Source: Pleurodeles waltl
Taxonomy: Eukaryota > Chordata > Amphibia > Caudata > Salamandridae
Length of the DNA stretch: 64,000 nt
Assembly (NCBI RefSeq): GCF_031143425.1
Contig: NC_090442.1
Location: forward strand, 421,245,776 to 421,309,775
Reading direction: 5' to 3'
The translations under genes and the position numbers were made by a program. The notes under the pieces were generated by a model. It was not told where the DNA came from. It did not search any database and saw only the letters and a program-made list of their open reading frames with translations. This document shows positions 1-10,955 of this stretch, piece by piece (position 1 is the first letter of the stretch; each line of letters starts with the position of its first letter).

Positions 1-18
1 AGGGTGGGGGGTGCTGTG

Positions 19-233
19 TGCATGTGTGTGTGTGTGTGTGTGTGTAACTGTGTGTGAATGCATGCATGCGTGTATAATGCGTGTGTGCATGAGTGAGTGT
101 GAGTGTATGTGCATGTTGTGTCGTGAGATTGCACGTGTGCCTGGATGTATGTTTGTGAGTATTGCTGTGAGTGTGTATAAATGCGTGGGTGAATGTATGT
201 ATGCGTGTGTGCATGTGCGTGTAAATGTGAGGG
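19..233. repeat. TG-rich microsatellite
   Basis: A pure (TG)n run at about 22-46 is followed by roughly 190 bases of degenerate TG/TGAG/TGCA repeat. Open frames across it encode only Cys/Val/Met-rich low-complexity peptides and are not genes. Confidence 0.9.
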
Positions 234-329
234 GGGTCGGGAGAAGGATGGGGCGGGTGGGGGAGGACTTTGGGGAGAGGGGGCAGGGGAAACCCCTATC
301 AGTACCAGGGAAGGATTCCCTGGAACAGA

Positions 330-587
330 TAGTGCCTACCGCCATGGTATCAGTGGCGGTACAGAAACCACGGAAACCATGGTGGTGGGTGGGGTCAAAA
401 TGCCATGGGCGGCCTAGTGACTGTAGTCTCCAGCCCAGCCCTCGTTACAGTCATGGGTCGGTGTGTTGACATGGCGGTTTGGCTTTGGCCAAACCGTCAA
501 TGTCATAATAGTGGAGGTAGGTACCACCAGCCTGTTGCCCATAACACCTCCACTATACCACCGACTGCCGGGGTCATAATGACTCCC
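330..587. mobile_element. Harbinger-like MITE, one end preserved
   Basis: The stretch ends at 587 with a terminal motif that reads, on the minus strand, GGGAGTCATTATGACCCC, and is followed by TAA. This resembles the GGTCATNA termini of the elements at 51092-58930 and 62481-63080. Internal short inverted pairs (ACCGCCATGGTATCAGTGGCGGT; the AACCGCCA/GGTTTGGCC region) are typical of these foldback elements. The left end could not be placed, so this may be truncated. TAA fits the Harbinger target preference. Confidence 0.5.
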
Positions 588-590
588 TAA

Positions 591-1512
591 GACTCCAAGA
601 TAAAAAACAATATATTAAAGAAAAATCAAACATAATTAGTAAGATATGGCCTGATATATTAAGGTCAGGGTGCAATCCAGTCGGTGCTTCACTGCCCAAA
701 ATGCCCATTTGCAGGAGGCACAAAACTTGTAGCTCATCAATATGTATGAAGCTGGGTCATTTTTGTGATCCCCTGCAAATGGCTGCAAGTGGAAGGATGG
801 AGGTCTGCAAGGAAGGACAGACCTCCAACCCTGCATCTGCATTTCCTGAATGCTTACATTTTTATTTAAAAGCAGCATCTGCCACTGAAACGTTAGCTTT
901 CATGGAATAGCATTGTGGAGAGCAAGCAGTGGTCCAAGGCATGGCAAGCAGCCACCATTTGCAAGGTGGATGATGACCTTCGGAAATCTGCTACCACTCC
1001 CTTTCAGTTCTATATACCTGATCAATGGTTTGCTGCCTCATTTGTGGTCACAAATTATCGGAATGATCATTCCAACTTGCACGGGGTAGGAAGATGCCCA
1101 TTACTTGGCCAGTTGTTTTGGATACCAAACTGTATTTTTGCTAGTGGAAAAGAAACAAATATTCTTTGTGCATTGCAACATGCCTTTTTGCTACAGCAGA
1201 ACCTTTAATTGTCCCAGCACAAAACTTGTTAATACCTCCTGGTCATAGTTAGCCCTCGACATTATATTATAAGGGACAAAAATATACGGGGGAACAAGAA
1301 AGGTGGGGGAGTCCACGTAAGATACACAAGTATATGTGATAAGTGCTCAACAAACTAAGTAACAGGTAGTTGGGGTCTTAGGCCACTTACTCACTTTTAT
1401 CTCACATTTTTTCTTAACATGTTTGCAGTTGACCCTACTCTCAATATATCATTAGCTGTTTCTCCCACCCTACTACAATCTAGTATGCTAAGGCAGCTAG
1501 GTAACGAATATT
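591..1512. other. No gene recognised
   Basis: About 0.9 kb of mixed-composition sequence. Open frames of up to 97 codons (for example 915-1208 on the plus strand) show no recognisable domain and no codon bias different from the surroundings. I see nothing supportable here. Confidence 0.6.
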
Positions 1513-1600
1513 GAATGAATGAATGAATGAATGAATGAACCAACATTTGTAAAGCGCAGCGTTCACCAGTTACAGGTATCTGAGCGCTTGAGGGGTGTCT
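1513..1600 (-). mobile_element. L2-type LINE 3' end fragment
   Basis: Read on the minus strand, this is a short LINE 3' end that finishes in a (TTCA)n microsatellite tail (plus-strand TGAA repeats at about 1514-1540). The adjoining motif ACATTTGTAAAGCGC followed by a CTGAGCGCTT block matches the corresponding 3' end of the LINE at 3655-6838, which has ATATTTATAAAGCGC and an AAGGCGCT block at the same spacing. Only the last 60-90 bases survive; no coding sequence is attached. Confidence 0.6.
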
Positions 1601-2710
1601 TTTGTACATTATGCATTCTGGTAGAAGAATGTGTTGACCAATGCTCAAAACTGAACTGACACTTGTCTTTAATCCATTCAGATCCTCTGCAGTTTTGGAC
1701 ACCCAACACATTCAATAGTGTCTCCCAAACTCTGACTCCACAGTAACTGTTTTCTTGTCAATAGTCACATTTGTATTGGTAGTCAAGGTGGTTGTCATGG
1801 ACATTATTTCAGGTTGTAACAGTTACAAATCTGTTACTACATATCCCACCCTTACTCAAAGGTAGCAAGATCTCTACTACTGGCCTTTTTCTAGGCGAAC
1901 TGCAATAATCAGGTGTTTTTTAGACATAAAATTAGATTTAGGCTGAGGTGTACTCTCTCTGCCTTTTGTTCTGACTTCTGCTCTGCCTTCTTGGGGAAGG
2001 GAGTCTAGAGCCTTCCACTGGGTCCAGAGTCTACTTTGCAACAAAAATTTAATAGAATCCTCACAAAATTCAGGTTTGCCCAAAAAATGCATCCTTCTCC
2101 AGTCTCCGATGTGCTCGGTTGGCCCTGCTCTTGGACAAGGCTTTGCCTAGCCAAACGGTTTTGGTCTGTTTTTGCACTAAGTTTGGAGATTAGGTACTCT
2201 GTCAGAAACATGAAAGAGTACCCTGCCCCACAAAAACCTTGTTAGGCCCACCTCATTTAGACACCTGAGGACCCTATTGGCTCTGTCAATGGGATACTTC
2301 TTCTGATGGTACAACAATGTGGAGACCATCAGGTGGAGTACATTGCACCATCCATCCTAATAAGGATGGATGGTGTTATGTCTTTTTCTTCCTCTCTGTC
2401 ACCAGCAGAAAGAAACTGGTGGTGAGGAATAGGAAATAAACAATAATGACCTCCACACACAGTTCACAAGGTATTTTACAGAATTGAGATTGGTGGGGAA
2501 AAATGGATCAATATGATGAATACTTTACGGTTCTGACAACACAGGAACGTTGGAGATTTCTCTGTTTCAGGTAAAACGATCATCTTTATTGGTTTGTAAG
2601 TGTTCAATCAAATCTTAAGAACCATGATGACTTAGAACGATACTTCATCAAGTAGTTGCTTACCTGCCAGGAGACCAGGCTGATCATTTACTTGTAAGAT
2701 GTTTTAATAT
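1601..2710. other. No gene recognised
   Basis: No domain, repeat array or element end was recognised. The only local structure is a short palindrome around 2350-2375 (CCATCC...GGATGG). The upstream part of the DIRS element (gag and most of the reverse transcriptase) would be expected here but was not recognised, so that element is probably truncated or too decayed to read. Confidence 0.5.
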
Positions 2711-2729
2711 GTAACCGGATGGGTTAGAG

Positions 2730-3575
2730 TTGGCCGAGAATATGGTTGCGGTAAAGAATGTCTTGGAAACTCTGGATTTCATTACCAGAGAAATCAGTTA
2801 TGAGCAGAGAGCTAAAGTTTCACAGGTTTCAAGTAAACCTCTCTCAGTCAATGATGAGGTTACCAACCAGAATGGTAAATATGATAAAGTGAGAGATTTG
2901 TGTAGCTTTATGGATAGATAGAGTGAAATAACACTCTTTGGCAAGAATGATAGTTCTTTTATTTTCATTGATTCAAGCAGCATTCCCAGTGCCTTTACGT
3001 TACAGGAATTCATATTGTAGGAAGGCAAAGGATTTGATGGAAGATCTATGGTGTAGGGACAAGATGTCCTTGAAAGAGGAAGCAGAAAAGGAATTGAGAT
3101 TGTGCTAGAGAACTCAGAGGCATGTAATGGAAGAGCAGTTCATGGGTCAAGTCCTGATTATGTTTCAGAGTCAAATGTGAGTTGCCTATAGTTGGACCTG
3201 CTTGCATCCAGACTTTTGAATAGGTTGAAAGATTATTAAACTTGTAGAGCTGATCCAGGAGCATGGGTGGTGGAGGGATTGCATCAGGACTGGACAACAA
3301 AAAAGATATATACTTTTTCACCTCTCATTACGACACAAAGGATGCTGATGAATGTGCAGAGGCAGAGATGTCACTTGTTCTTGTTTTTCTTTGCCCAACT
3401 TTGGTTTCCAAAACTGAGCAGTGGAGGAGCCCTTTGTGTTCTGGGAATTGAAATACTTTTTGACAGAAGCAGGAGTAAAAAAGTTTCCATTGTCAGAGAA
3501 TGGAGTGCCAACCCATTTTTTGTAGGGTATCAGGAGATCAGAACAGTTTTAGGACCTTTCAGAAGAGGCTAATAA
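2730..3575 (+). pseudogene. DIRS RNase H C-terminal/linker region, degraded
   Basis: One frame stays mostly open for about 280 codons with only about five stops, far fewer than expected in this AT-rich DNA. Recognisable landmarks in order are ENMVAV at about 2739 (like the RNase H DNM/VAV segment), LDLLASRLLN at 3192-3221 (family pattern DLFASRLN), DPGAWVVEGLHQDW at about 3252-3293, YTFSPL at about 3309 and AQLWFP at about 3396. In DIRS-type elements these follow RNase H and precede the recombinase. The stops at 2919 and later show it is dead. The order and spacing are what make the call; no single motif would be enough. Confidence 0.7.
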
Positions 3576-3654
3576 GTTGCTCAGAAGTTATTGGATACAT
3601 AGAGCTAAAAGAAATTACAGAGAAATGTGGAAGGCATGTGTATGCTGGTAATTG

Positions 3655-6600
3655 GAAATCAAATCAAATCAAATCATTAATATTTATAAAGCGCGCTACT
3701 CACCCGTGCGGGTCTCAAGGCGCTGGGGGAAAAAAAAGGGGGGGGGTTACTGCTGCTCAAAGAGCCAGGTTTTTAGGAGTCTCCGGAATGCGGAGTGGTC
3801 CTGGGTGGGTCTGAGGCTGGTGGGGAGGGAGTTCCAGGTCTTGGCTGCCAGGAAGGAGAAGGACCTCCCACCCGCTGTGGAGCGGCGGATGCGAGGGACG
3901 GCAGCGAGCGCGAGGCCCGAGGAACGGAGGAGACGGGTGGGGGCGTAGAAGCTGAGGCGACGGTTGAGGTAATCCGGTCCCTTGTTGTGGAGGGCTTTGT
4001 GTGCATGGGTGAGAAGTCGGAAGGTGATCCTTTTGCTGACTGGGAGCCAATGCAGGTGTCTCAGGTGTGCGGAGATGTGGCTGTTGCGGGGTACGTCGAG
4101 GATGAGGCGGGCCGAGGCATTTTGAATACGTTGCAGGTGTTTCTGGAGTTTTGCGGTGGTCCCAGCATAGAGGGTGTTGCCGTAGTCCAGGCGGCTCGTG
4201 ACGAGGGCGTGGGTCACGGTTTTTCTAGTGTTGGCGGGGATCCAGCTAAAGATCTTGCGGAGCATGCAGAGGGTGAGGAAGCAGGCGGAGGACACGGCGT
4301 TGACTTGCTTGGTCATGGTGAGAAGAGGGTCCAAGATGAAGCCGAGGTTGCGGGCGTGGTTTGCGGGGGTCGGTGCGGTGCCGAGGGCCGTGGGCCACCA
4401 GGAGTCGTCCCAAGCGGACGGGGTGTTGCCGAGGATGAGGACTTCCGTTTTGTCAGAGTTTAGCTTTAGGCGGCTGAGCCTCATCCAATCTGCGACGTCC
4501 TTCATGCCCTCTTGTAGGTTGGTCTTGGCGCTGGCGGGGTCCTTGGTGAGGGAGAGTATAAGTTGGGTGTCGTCGGCGTAGGAGGTGATGATGATGTCAT
4601 GCTTGTGTACGATGTCGGCGAGGGGGCTCATGTAGACATTGAAGAGTGTCGGGCTGAGTGATGAGCCTTGAGGTACGCCGCAGAGGATCTCGGTGGGGTC
4701 TGAGCGAAACGGTGGGAGGTAAACTCTTTGGGAACGGTTTGAGAGGAAGGAGGCGATCCAGTCCAGGGCCTGGCCTTGGATCCCGGTGGAGCGGAGGCGG
4801 GTGATTAGGGTGCGGTGACAGACGGTGTCGAAGGCAGCCGAGAGATCGAGGAGGATGAGGGCGACTGTTTCACCGTTGTCCATCAGGGTTCTGATGTCGT
4901 CTGTGACTGAGATGAGGGCGGTTTCAGTGCTGTGGTTGGTTCGGAATCCGGTTTGTGAAGGGTCGAGCAGGTTGTTGTCTTCCAGGAAGGTGGTCAGCTG
5001 TTTGTTGACGGCCTTCTCTATTACCTTGGCGGGGAAGGGGAGGAGCGAGATGGGGCGGAAGTTTTTCAGGTCGCTCGGGTCAGCCGTAGGTTTCTTTAGT
5101 AGTGCATTGACTTCGGCGTGTTTCCAGCATTCGGGGAAGGTAGCAGAAGAAAAAGAGGAGTTGATGACAGCCTGGAGGTGCGGGGCGATGATGTCGTCGG
5201 CTTTATTGAAGATGAAGTGAGGGCAGGGGTCCGATGGAGCGCCGGAGTGGATCGAGTTCATGGTGGTTTTGGTTTCTTCGGTGTTGATGTGGGTCCAGTC
5301 GTTGAGGGTGATGGTCGGAGGTGTGGGTTCGGTGATGCTTGGTTGGGTCTGGTGTCCGAAGCTGTCATGGAGGTCGCTGATCTTGCGATGGAAGAAGATG
5401 GCGAGGGAGTTGCACAGATCTTGTGAGGGCGTGACGGCGTTGGCGTTGGGGTTGGAGAACTCCTTGACGATGCTAAAAAGTTCTCTGCTGTTGTGGCTGT
5501 TTTTGTCCAGTCTGTCGGTAAAAAAGTTCCTTTTGGCAGCGCGGATCAGGTGGTGGTGTTCGCGGGTAGCGTTCTTGAGGGCGGTCATGTTGTCAGCTGT
5601 GTGGTCCTTGCGCCAGGCCTTCTCGAGGGCGCGACAAGTTTTCTTCGATTCTTTGAGGGTGTCAGAGAACTAGAGAGGTTTTTTGGTGTTGGCCTGTCGA
5701 TGCGTGCGTTTGAGGGGAGCAAGGTTGTCTGCGCAGTTGGAGATCCAGTTCGTGAGGCTGAGGGCTGCGTCGTTGGGGTCTGTGGTGAGGGTGGGTTGGT
5801 TGGCGGCGAGTGCGGAGAAGAGTTGCTCTTCGGGGATTTTGTTCCACTGTCAACGAGGGATGGGTTGAGTGAGGAGGTGGCGGGTCTCGCGTCGGAATGT
5901 GAAATGTACACAGCTGTGGTCGGTCCAGTGTAGAGCGGAGGTGTGGCTGAAGAAGACGTGTTTGCTGGCGGAGAAGATGGGGTCAAGCGTTTTTTCCGGC
6001 GATGTGGGTGGCGGTGTTCACCAGTTGCTTGAGGCCGAGGTTGGCGAGCAGGGTGGTGGTGTTGGGGTCGTTGTTTTGTTCCAGATGGAAGTTGAGGTCG
6101 CCTAGGAGGATGTAGTCCGGTGAGGCGAGGGCGTGCGGGGAGATGAAGTCGGCGATGGCGTCGCTGAAAGGGGCGCGCGGTCCGGGAGGACGGTAGACGA
6201 CGGATCCTCTGAGGGTGGTCCTGGGGTCGGTGCGAATCTGAAAATGCAGGTGTTCAGCGGCGAGAGGGGTGTCTTCGGTGGAGGTGGTGACGCTGATGGA
6301 GTCTTTGAAGACGGTGGCGATACCTCCTCCTACTTGGTTGGTGCGGTCTTTTCTGGAGATCTTGTAGCCTTCGGGGATGGCGGTGGCGATGTCTGGAGCA
6401 GAGGAGGCGTTCATCCAGGTCTCCGTGATGAACGCGACGTCCGGTGCTGTGGAGTCCAGGAGGTCCCAGAGTTCAACGGCGTGCTTGTGGACGGAACGAG
6501 CGTTGACCAGGATGCACTTGAGGTGGTTGATGGCGCGTGGGCTTGTGGTCGTGGTAGTTGCGTGGTGGAAGATGCTTTTGCAGGAGTTGCAGGCGAAGGG

Positions 6601-6838
6601 TCCATGGGTGCGTTTGGGGTGAGCTTGGAAGCAGGTGTTGGAGCGCCCTGGGTTGAGGGCGTGGAGGGTGGTGGGGTCGTAGCGGATCAGCGGGGCTTGG
6701 GAGAGCTGGGGACCAGGGGTCGAGGCGCTGGGCGCGGGCCAGGCGCAGACGGGCGCAGACGGGCTTGCCTCTGGCGCGCCCGCTGCACAGTCGCGCATAT
6801 GAGGTAGGAGGGGGGGGAAGGCTTTGTAATTCTCTGAG
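3655..6838 (-). mobile_element. L2-clade LINE, nearly complete ORF2, 8-bp TSD
   Basis: A minus-strand non-LTR retrotransposon of about 3.2 kb. It ends on the left in a (GATTT)n tail (plus strand ATCAA repeats, 3655-3676) next to a short 3' UTR with the ATTTATAAAGCGC motif. It is flanked by the 8-bp direct repeat GGTAATTG at 3647-3654 and 6839-6846. Reading across the duplication in the DIRS recombinase gene gives one continuous frame (G-N), which supports the boundaries. L2-type features include a short 3' UTR, a microsatellite rather than poly(A) tail, and an ORF2 ending in LLKTWLFEQQ. ORF1 and the 5' UTR are absent, so the copy is 5'-truncated or ORF1-less. Confidence 0.85.
3747..6798 (-). 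pseudogene. L2 ORF2: APE endonuclease plus reverse transcriptase, broken
   Basis: The polyprotein nicks target DNA and reverse transcribes the LINE RNA. Endonuclease part, 6798-5983: VNARS, ITETW and LLGDLNFHLE motifs. Reverse transcriptase part, 5588-3747 (613 residues from the first Met): FRPISLLPF, LDLSAAFD at about residues 247-254, GVPQGSSLSP at about 304-313, YADD at about 337-340, then the C-terminal HLRHLHWLPV and LLKTWLF segments. Two lesions separate the parts: a one-base length change in a six-base T run at 5990-5995 (plus strand) and an in-frame TAG whose codon lies at 5670-5672. Between them the same protein continues in the RT frame. With only two lesions this is a fairly young copy. 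G+C content is much higher than in the flanks. Confidence 0.9.
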
Positions 6839-7600
6839 GTAATTGTAGTGAATTTTTAGACATACTTGTTTCCTGGAGCATGTGTTACAGGACGGTTAAT
6901 TACTATGGAGCTGATGTGGTTACAGGTCATTCTTTATGTCAAGGCGGCTCAGTAGGCGTTATGAAGGGGCTGGCTTTTTCTAGATTGAAGTATAATACAG
7001 CTTGGTATGTAGGAGTAGCATTCATTTTGTTTCAGGGGTAGCCAAATAATAACTGTCTTCCTTGGACGCAGTTGAGGAGGACATCGACATTCTTGTTTTG
7101 CTTAAATTCTTTCAAGAGATTTTCAGATGTACATGCTTCGGAGTTGAACAGCAGGCTGTACAGCCAAGGGGGTGTATCATTTGACATTTCAAAGAGGATG
7201 AAGTCTATGAGTGATAATATGTTTATCCATGCTTTGAGGATTTTCCAAATGTATGTGTTGTGAATAACTTGAAGGAGTATGAAAATGGATTGTTATAATA
7301 CAGGCCGGTGGGAGAGTTGCAGTTTCCAATATCTTATGTGAAACCATGCAGCTGAGCTACTACAGCAACCTGTTATATTGTTGTGATGCATTATTGAGGT
7401 GTGGACATGAGTAGGTTTTAGTCAAACTGTGTGAGGGAGCAATGACCAGTAAAATGTTTGATCTGCTGGAAAAAGTGGGGAGATATTAAAGGCAGTAGGT
7501 TGGTCAAATGCTGGGATTTTTGCAAATCATTATCTTCGGCTACTGGAACATCTAGCAAAGAAAGCATTACAAGATCTTGAAAATGCATGATTCTAGCCTC

Positions 7601-8879
7601 TGGTCTTATCATAAATTAACAATTTTCCAAGGATTACTGGAAGGTAATTCTAGTTTTTATTAAGGACACCTCTCCTATTGGTAGATTGTTGATTTTGAAC
7701 TATAGTAAGAGAAAAAAAAAAATTAAGGTTGGGAGTTAATATATTTTATGTCTGTATTATGGAAAATGAACATTTACAGCAATGAGGATTATAGCAAAAA
7801 AGTTTTGCTCTACAGAAAATCAACAGAAAGATCATGAAGGATGAAGCCATTGGTTGCAGGGAAATAGGTAATAAACTAATAGGAGGGTGAAGAGGAATGA
7901 GCAGATAAAGATGAGAATTTTGGTGAGATTAAAGAGTAATAATGGTGGCAGGCAGTGCCAAATATGGGCTCATTGCAGTGTTCCAACTTCCTTGTTGTTT
8001 TTGATTTGTGAAACACGTTTAAGTGGTGTGAGAGGTAGCTTAATAAAAATAAAATACATAATGCTAGCCTCTCTGTCTTTAATAGAATCTTGATTCTATT
8101 CTAATTTAACTTTGGAAACGTTCTTTGTCTAGTTGTCCTTCTAATCCAGTAGATACATCTGTTTACTTAACCATTTTAGTATAGATGTATTTTTTACTAG
8201 ATGAACTGTATTTATGATGTACTGATTATATGTATTTTAAGAACCTGAAATAATTCCTACTAACTGACTGACTCCTATCAGGTTCTGAGTGGGATGCGAT
8301 AGAAAGTGTGGTAAGGGTACTGACAATGCTCTGGTAATGAGAAGAGCCGCCACTATTCTTGTTTGTCCATCCGCTCATCATGTCTAGCCCTTTCAAATCA
8401 GTGTATTTTCTAGTCCACAAAAAACTCTTCTTTATTCCACAGCCAGAACAGGAACATTGCATTTACAGGTGACGTTCTCATTCTATGCACCTGCTTGTGC
8501 ATTGATACATACACCTCTAGGTGTTTCCAACAGTCTGAATTCAGGCATATCTTGAAGGCACAGGCCCGTGTGCTGGTTTTTGACTGGTGACCTTGTCCTT
8601 TGCGGCTGACTTTTATTTTCTTGTATGACCTTTCTGCACATTCTGTTTTCCTCATCAATGGTCTGACTTTCTCCTTGCCATTAAGTGTGACCTAAATGCC
8701 TTCAATGTGCTCCTGCAAGGTGGTAGGTAAAAGGCCCTTAAAAATGCTGTGCTGTAAGACTTCCCTAATTATACAATTTGCCTTCTAAGGTGTGTTGTGT
8801 TGCTTTTCTGAGCATAAATACTCCCAGGCAGGTCCAAGCTCCCGACCTCATATATGCTTTTCTCTGCACAGATACCACT
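7601..8879. other. No gene recognised
   Basis: AT-rich sequence after the DIRS recombinase. If the element's terminal repeat were present it should lie here, but I could not identify one. No open frame above 82 codons carries a recognisable domain. Confidence 0.5.
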
Positions 8880-9030
8880 CTGATTTATACTTTTGTTGCG
8901 CCGAATTAGCGTCATGTTTTGACGCAAAAGCGGCGTAAACGTACAAAATACAATTGTATTTGTAAGTTTGCGCCGCTTTTACGTCAAAACATGACGCTAA
9001 TGTGGCGCCAGAAAAAGTATAAAATGGGCC
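8880..9030. mobile_element. Short GACGC-rich foldback MITE
   Basis: An almost perfect hairpin: the left arm contains TTAGCGTCATGTTTTGACG and the right arm its complement, around a short AT-rich centre (ACAATTGT) near 8950. The right end ATAAAATGGGCC resembles the terminus of the 934-bp element at 45110-46043 (ATAAATATGGCCC). It abuts the TAA that precedes the next MITE. The left terminus has decayed. Non-coding. Confidence 0.65.
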
Positions 9031-9033
9031 TAA

Positions 9034-9752
9034 GGGCCAGATGTAGGAAGCCTTTTGCATGTCGCAAGCTGCGAAAAACACAGTTTGCGGCATGCAAAAG
9101 GCCGAACGCAATGCTCATCCTCAAATTGCGAGTTGGTACCGACTCGCAATTTGAGGATGCGACTCGCAAATAGGAAGGGGTGTTCCCTTCCTATTTGCGA
9201 CCGCATCGCCATGCTGGGTTGCTTTGTGCCCGCGAATGCGGTCGCAAACCAACTCGCAGTTACCACCAGTGTCACACTGGTGGTAACTCATTCGCAAAAG
9301 GGAAGGGGTCCCCATGGGACCCCTTCCCCTTTGTGAATGCCGAAAAAAATATTTTTTCAGAGCAGGCAGTGGTCCTATGGACCACTGCCTACTCTGAAAA
9401 AAACGAAACCAAATGGTTTCGGTTTAGTTTTCATTTTGCAACTCGTTTTCCTTTAAGGAAAACGGGCTGCAAAATGAAAAAAAATAACTGCTTTATTTAA
9501 AAAGCAGTCACAGACATGGAGGTCTGCTGACTACAGCAGGCCACCATCCCTGTGAGTGCAGGGACTCGCTATGGGGTCGCAAACTGCGACCCACCTCATT
9601 AATATTAATGAGGTGGGTCTTTGCAACCCCATAGCGAGTCGCAGAAGGTGTCTGAGACACCTTTCTGCATATGGTTTTGCGAGTTGCAAATTGCGAGTCG
9701 GTCAGACTCGCAATTTTCAAGTCGCAAATTTTTACTTTCCTACATCTGGCCC
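9034..9752. mobile_element. Hairpin-chain MITE, Harbinger-type, TAA TSD
   Basis: Terminal inverted repeats are GGGCCAGATGTAGGAA on the left and the complement (TTCCTACATCTGGCCC) on the right, flanked by TAA at 9031-9033 and 9753-9755. A 3-bp TAA duplication is typical of PIF/Harbinger. The interior is a string of about ten hairpins with 9-18 bp arms, for example 9113-9156, 9166-9200, 9260-9290, 9300-9332, 9358-9396 and a nested long one around 9565-9650. It has no coding capacity. It is the same family as 18006-18680, in the opposite orientation. Confidence 0.85.
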
Positions 9753-9755
9753 TAA

Positions 9756-10484
9756 GTTCCTTAACCCCGACCTGTTTAAGAAATTCACGGACCACTTGGC
9801 TGGCACATTTTTTCACTGCTTACTTTGACTTTTTGATATGACCTCCTCTGCTTGGACAGCGACGGGTGTTCCTTGACCCTAGAAAATGCTCACTATATGA
9901 AGGGGGTAGGCTAAACGTGGAGTTACTTTTTCTTTTTCCTCACCAGAAGAAGCGCTGCTGTGTGAAAATCATATGTGGACAGATGGCGCTGAAATTGTTT
10001 TTGGTGTTTGTTGAACAAGAGTTCACAGTTTAAATGATGTGAACATTTCAGCAACATGACAGAAATTAGTATTTTTTTGCCATTGCACTTGAACACGCAC
10101 TAATATGATTTGAAGTTACCAGATGTTCAATTTAGCAACTTAATGGTTGAGTAACACTTGTACACAGCATGTCAAATTAAGATGATTATATGTGAATGTT
10201 TACAGTGGAGTCCAGCAGCCAAATGCAGACCAGCTTCAGTACAGAATCTCCAGCGGCAATACTGGCACCCTTGTGCCTTCAGTGTCCACGAGGAATTCAG
10301 ATGCAAGGACTAGTATTGTTTGTAAAGACCCCCATTTGACATACTCACCACTGATCTCAGATGCACGCTGATTTTTACTTCCCACCCTTTCCAATACGCA
10401 CTTCAGACAGCTCCTCCCTTTCCCAGTGTTTGGGAGAAGAATTTCTGTGGATCTGTGCTCCAATTTAGGAGCCGCCACATGCTG
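9756..10484. other. No gene recognised
   Basis: About 0.7 kb of mixed sequence with no recognisable domain, element end or repeat. An open frame of 80 codons on the minus strand (10478-10236) has no supporting feature. Confidence 0.6.
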
Positions 10485-10955
10485 GTTGAATTTTTCTTAG
10501 CCTAAGAAAAAATCCAAACAGTATCTGGCTCCTTTCTGTCTCACAGACATGCAATTTGGTGCCCCAGCAAGGAGCCAAATTATTATTTTTTTCTCATCCT
10601 GAGAAGAAAATCCACAATTTTTTTCTCAACCTTTTGGGACACAGACACTCATGTCTGTGAGGAGCTGGACGCTGTTTGGATTTTTCCTGTCCTCAGCAAA
10701 CACACATGTGTGCCCCTGAGTGAGGAACCTGGGCACTGTCTGGATTTTTTCTCATCCTCATTAAAAAATGCAAAAGTACCTGTCTTCTCGCTGGGGCCCT
10801 AAGTGACATTCACACACATGTCTGCATTTCAGTGAGGAGCCAGGACACTGTCTTGAATTTTATTTTTATGAATAAAAACAAACAATGACACCATTATGGG
10901 ATGCAGACACAGACACAGGTAGGACCACAGAAGCTGTTTGAATTTTTTTTCTCAC
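10485..10955. repeat. Degenerate tandem repeat, unit about 90-110 bp
   Basis: At least five diverged units recur, each with a TTTGGATTTTTTCTCATCCT-like core and an A-rich downstream part, then a CACACATGTGTG/GAGGAGCC stretch. Cores lie near 10485, 10585, 10672, 10737, 10850 and 10940. The last core is interrupted by the L1 at 10956; the sequence after that L1 (17811-17830) continues the same unit. Confidence 0.6.

Larger units (their letters stand above)
3577..7590 (+). pseudogene. DIRS-type tyrosine recombinase, interrupted and decayed
   Basis: The N-terminal SAM-like segment is at 3577-3651 (RSYW followed by RNYREMW, matching the family pattern YW..A.RRNYRRMW). After the L2 insertion the gene resumes at 6839 with EFLDIL, YRTVNYY and a GH...G.SVG segment. 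From 7072 follow a box A region with Arg in FKRFSDVHASEL, then about 7240-7370 CVVNNLKEYE, YRPVGEL and ISYVKPC. The C-terminal box is near 7425-7535: the HxxR Arg codon has become TGA and the His looks like Gln, but a GWSN motif and the HY nucleophile (Tyr codon 7531-7533) remain. Several frameshifts are needed to follow it. It is catalytically dead; confidence is moderate to high. Confidence 0.7.
2711..7600 (+). mobile_element. DIRS/Ngaro-type retrotransposon remnant, split by an L2
   Basis: Two blocks of decayed coding sequence, 2711-3654 and 6839-7600, belong to one element that was interrupted by the L2 LINE at 3655-6838. The left block ends in a part typical of DIRS elements downstream of RNase H (LDLLASR, then DPGAW and QDW, then YTFSPL and a LWFP motif). 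The right block carries the body of a tyrosine recombinase. DIRS elements use reverse transcriptase with a tyrosine recombinase in place of an integrase. Gag, most of the reverse transcriptase and the terminal repeats were not found. The family call rests on motif recognition by eye; the clade (DIRS1 versus Ngaro) is undecided. Confidence 0.75.

Noticed and set aside
11..469. 152-codon frame at the window start
   Set aside because: Cys/Val/Met-rich translation of a TG microsatellite.
3795..6807. Plus-strand frames of up to 224 codons (3795-4463, 6133-6807)
   Set aside because: They are shadows opposite the L2 ORF2, which has clear endonuclease and reverse transcriptase motifs on the minus strand.
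2730..7263. A retroviral envelope gene as the source of the coding-like blocks flanking the L2
   Set aside because: The order LDLLASR, DPGAW/QDW, YTFSPL, LWFP, then a recombinase fold ending in GWSN and HY fits DIRS-type elements; no envelope features such as a furin site or fusion peptide were seen.
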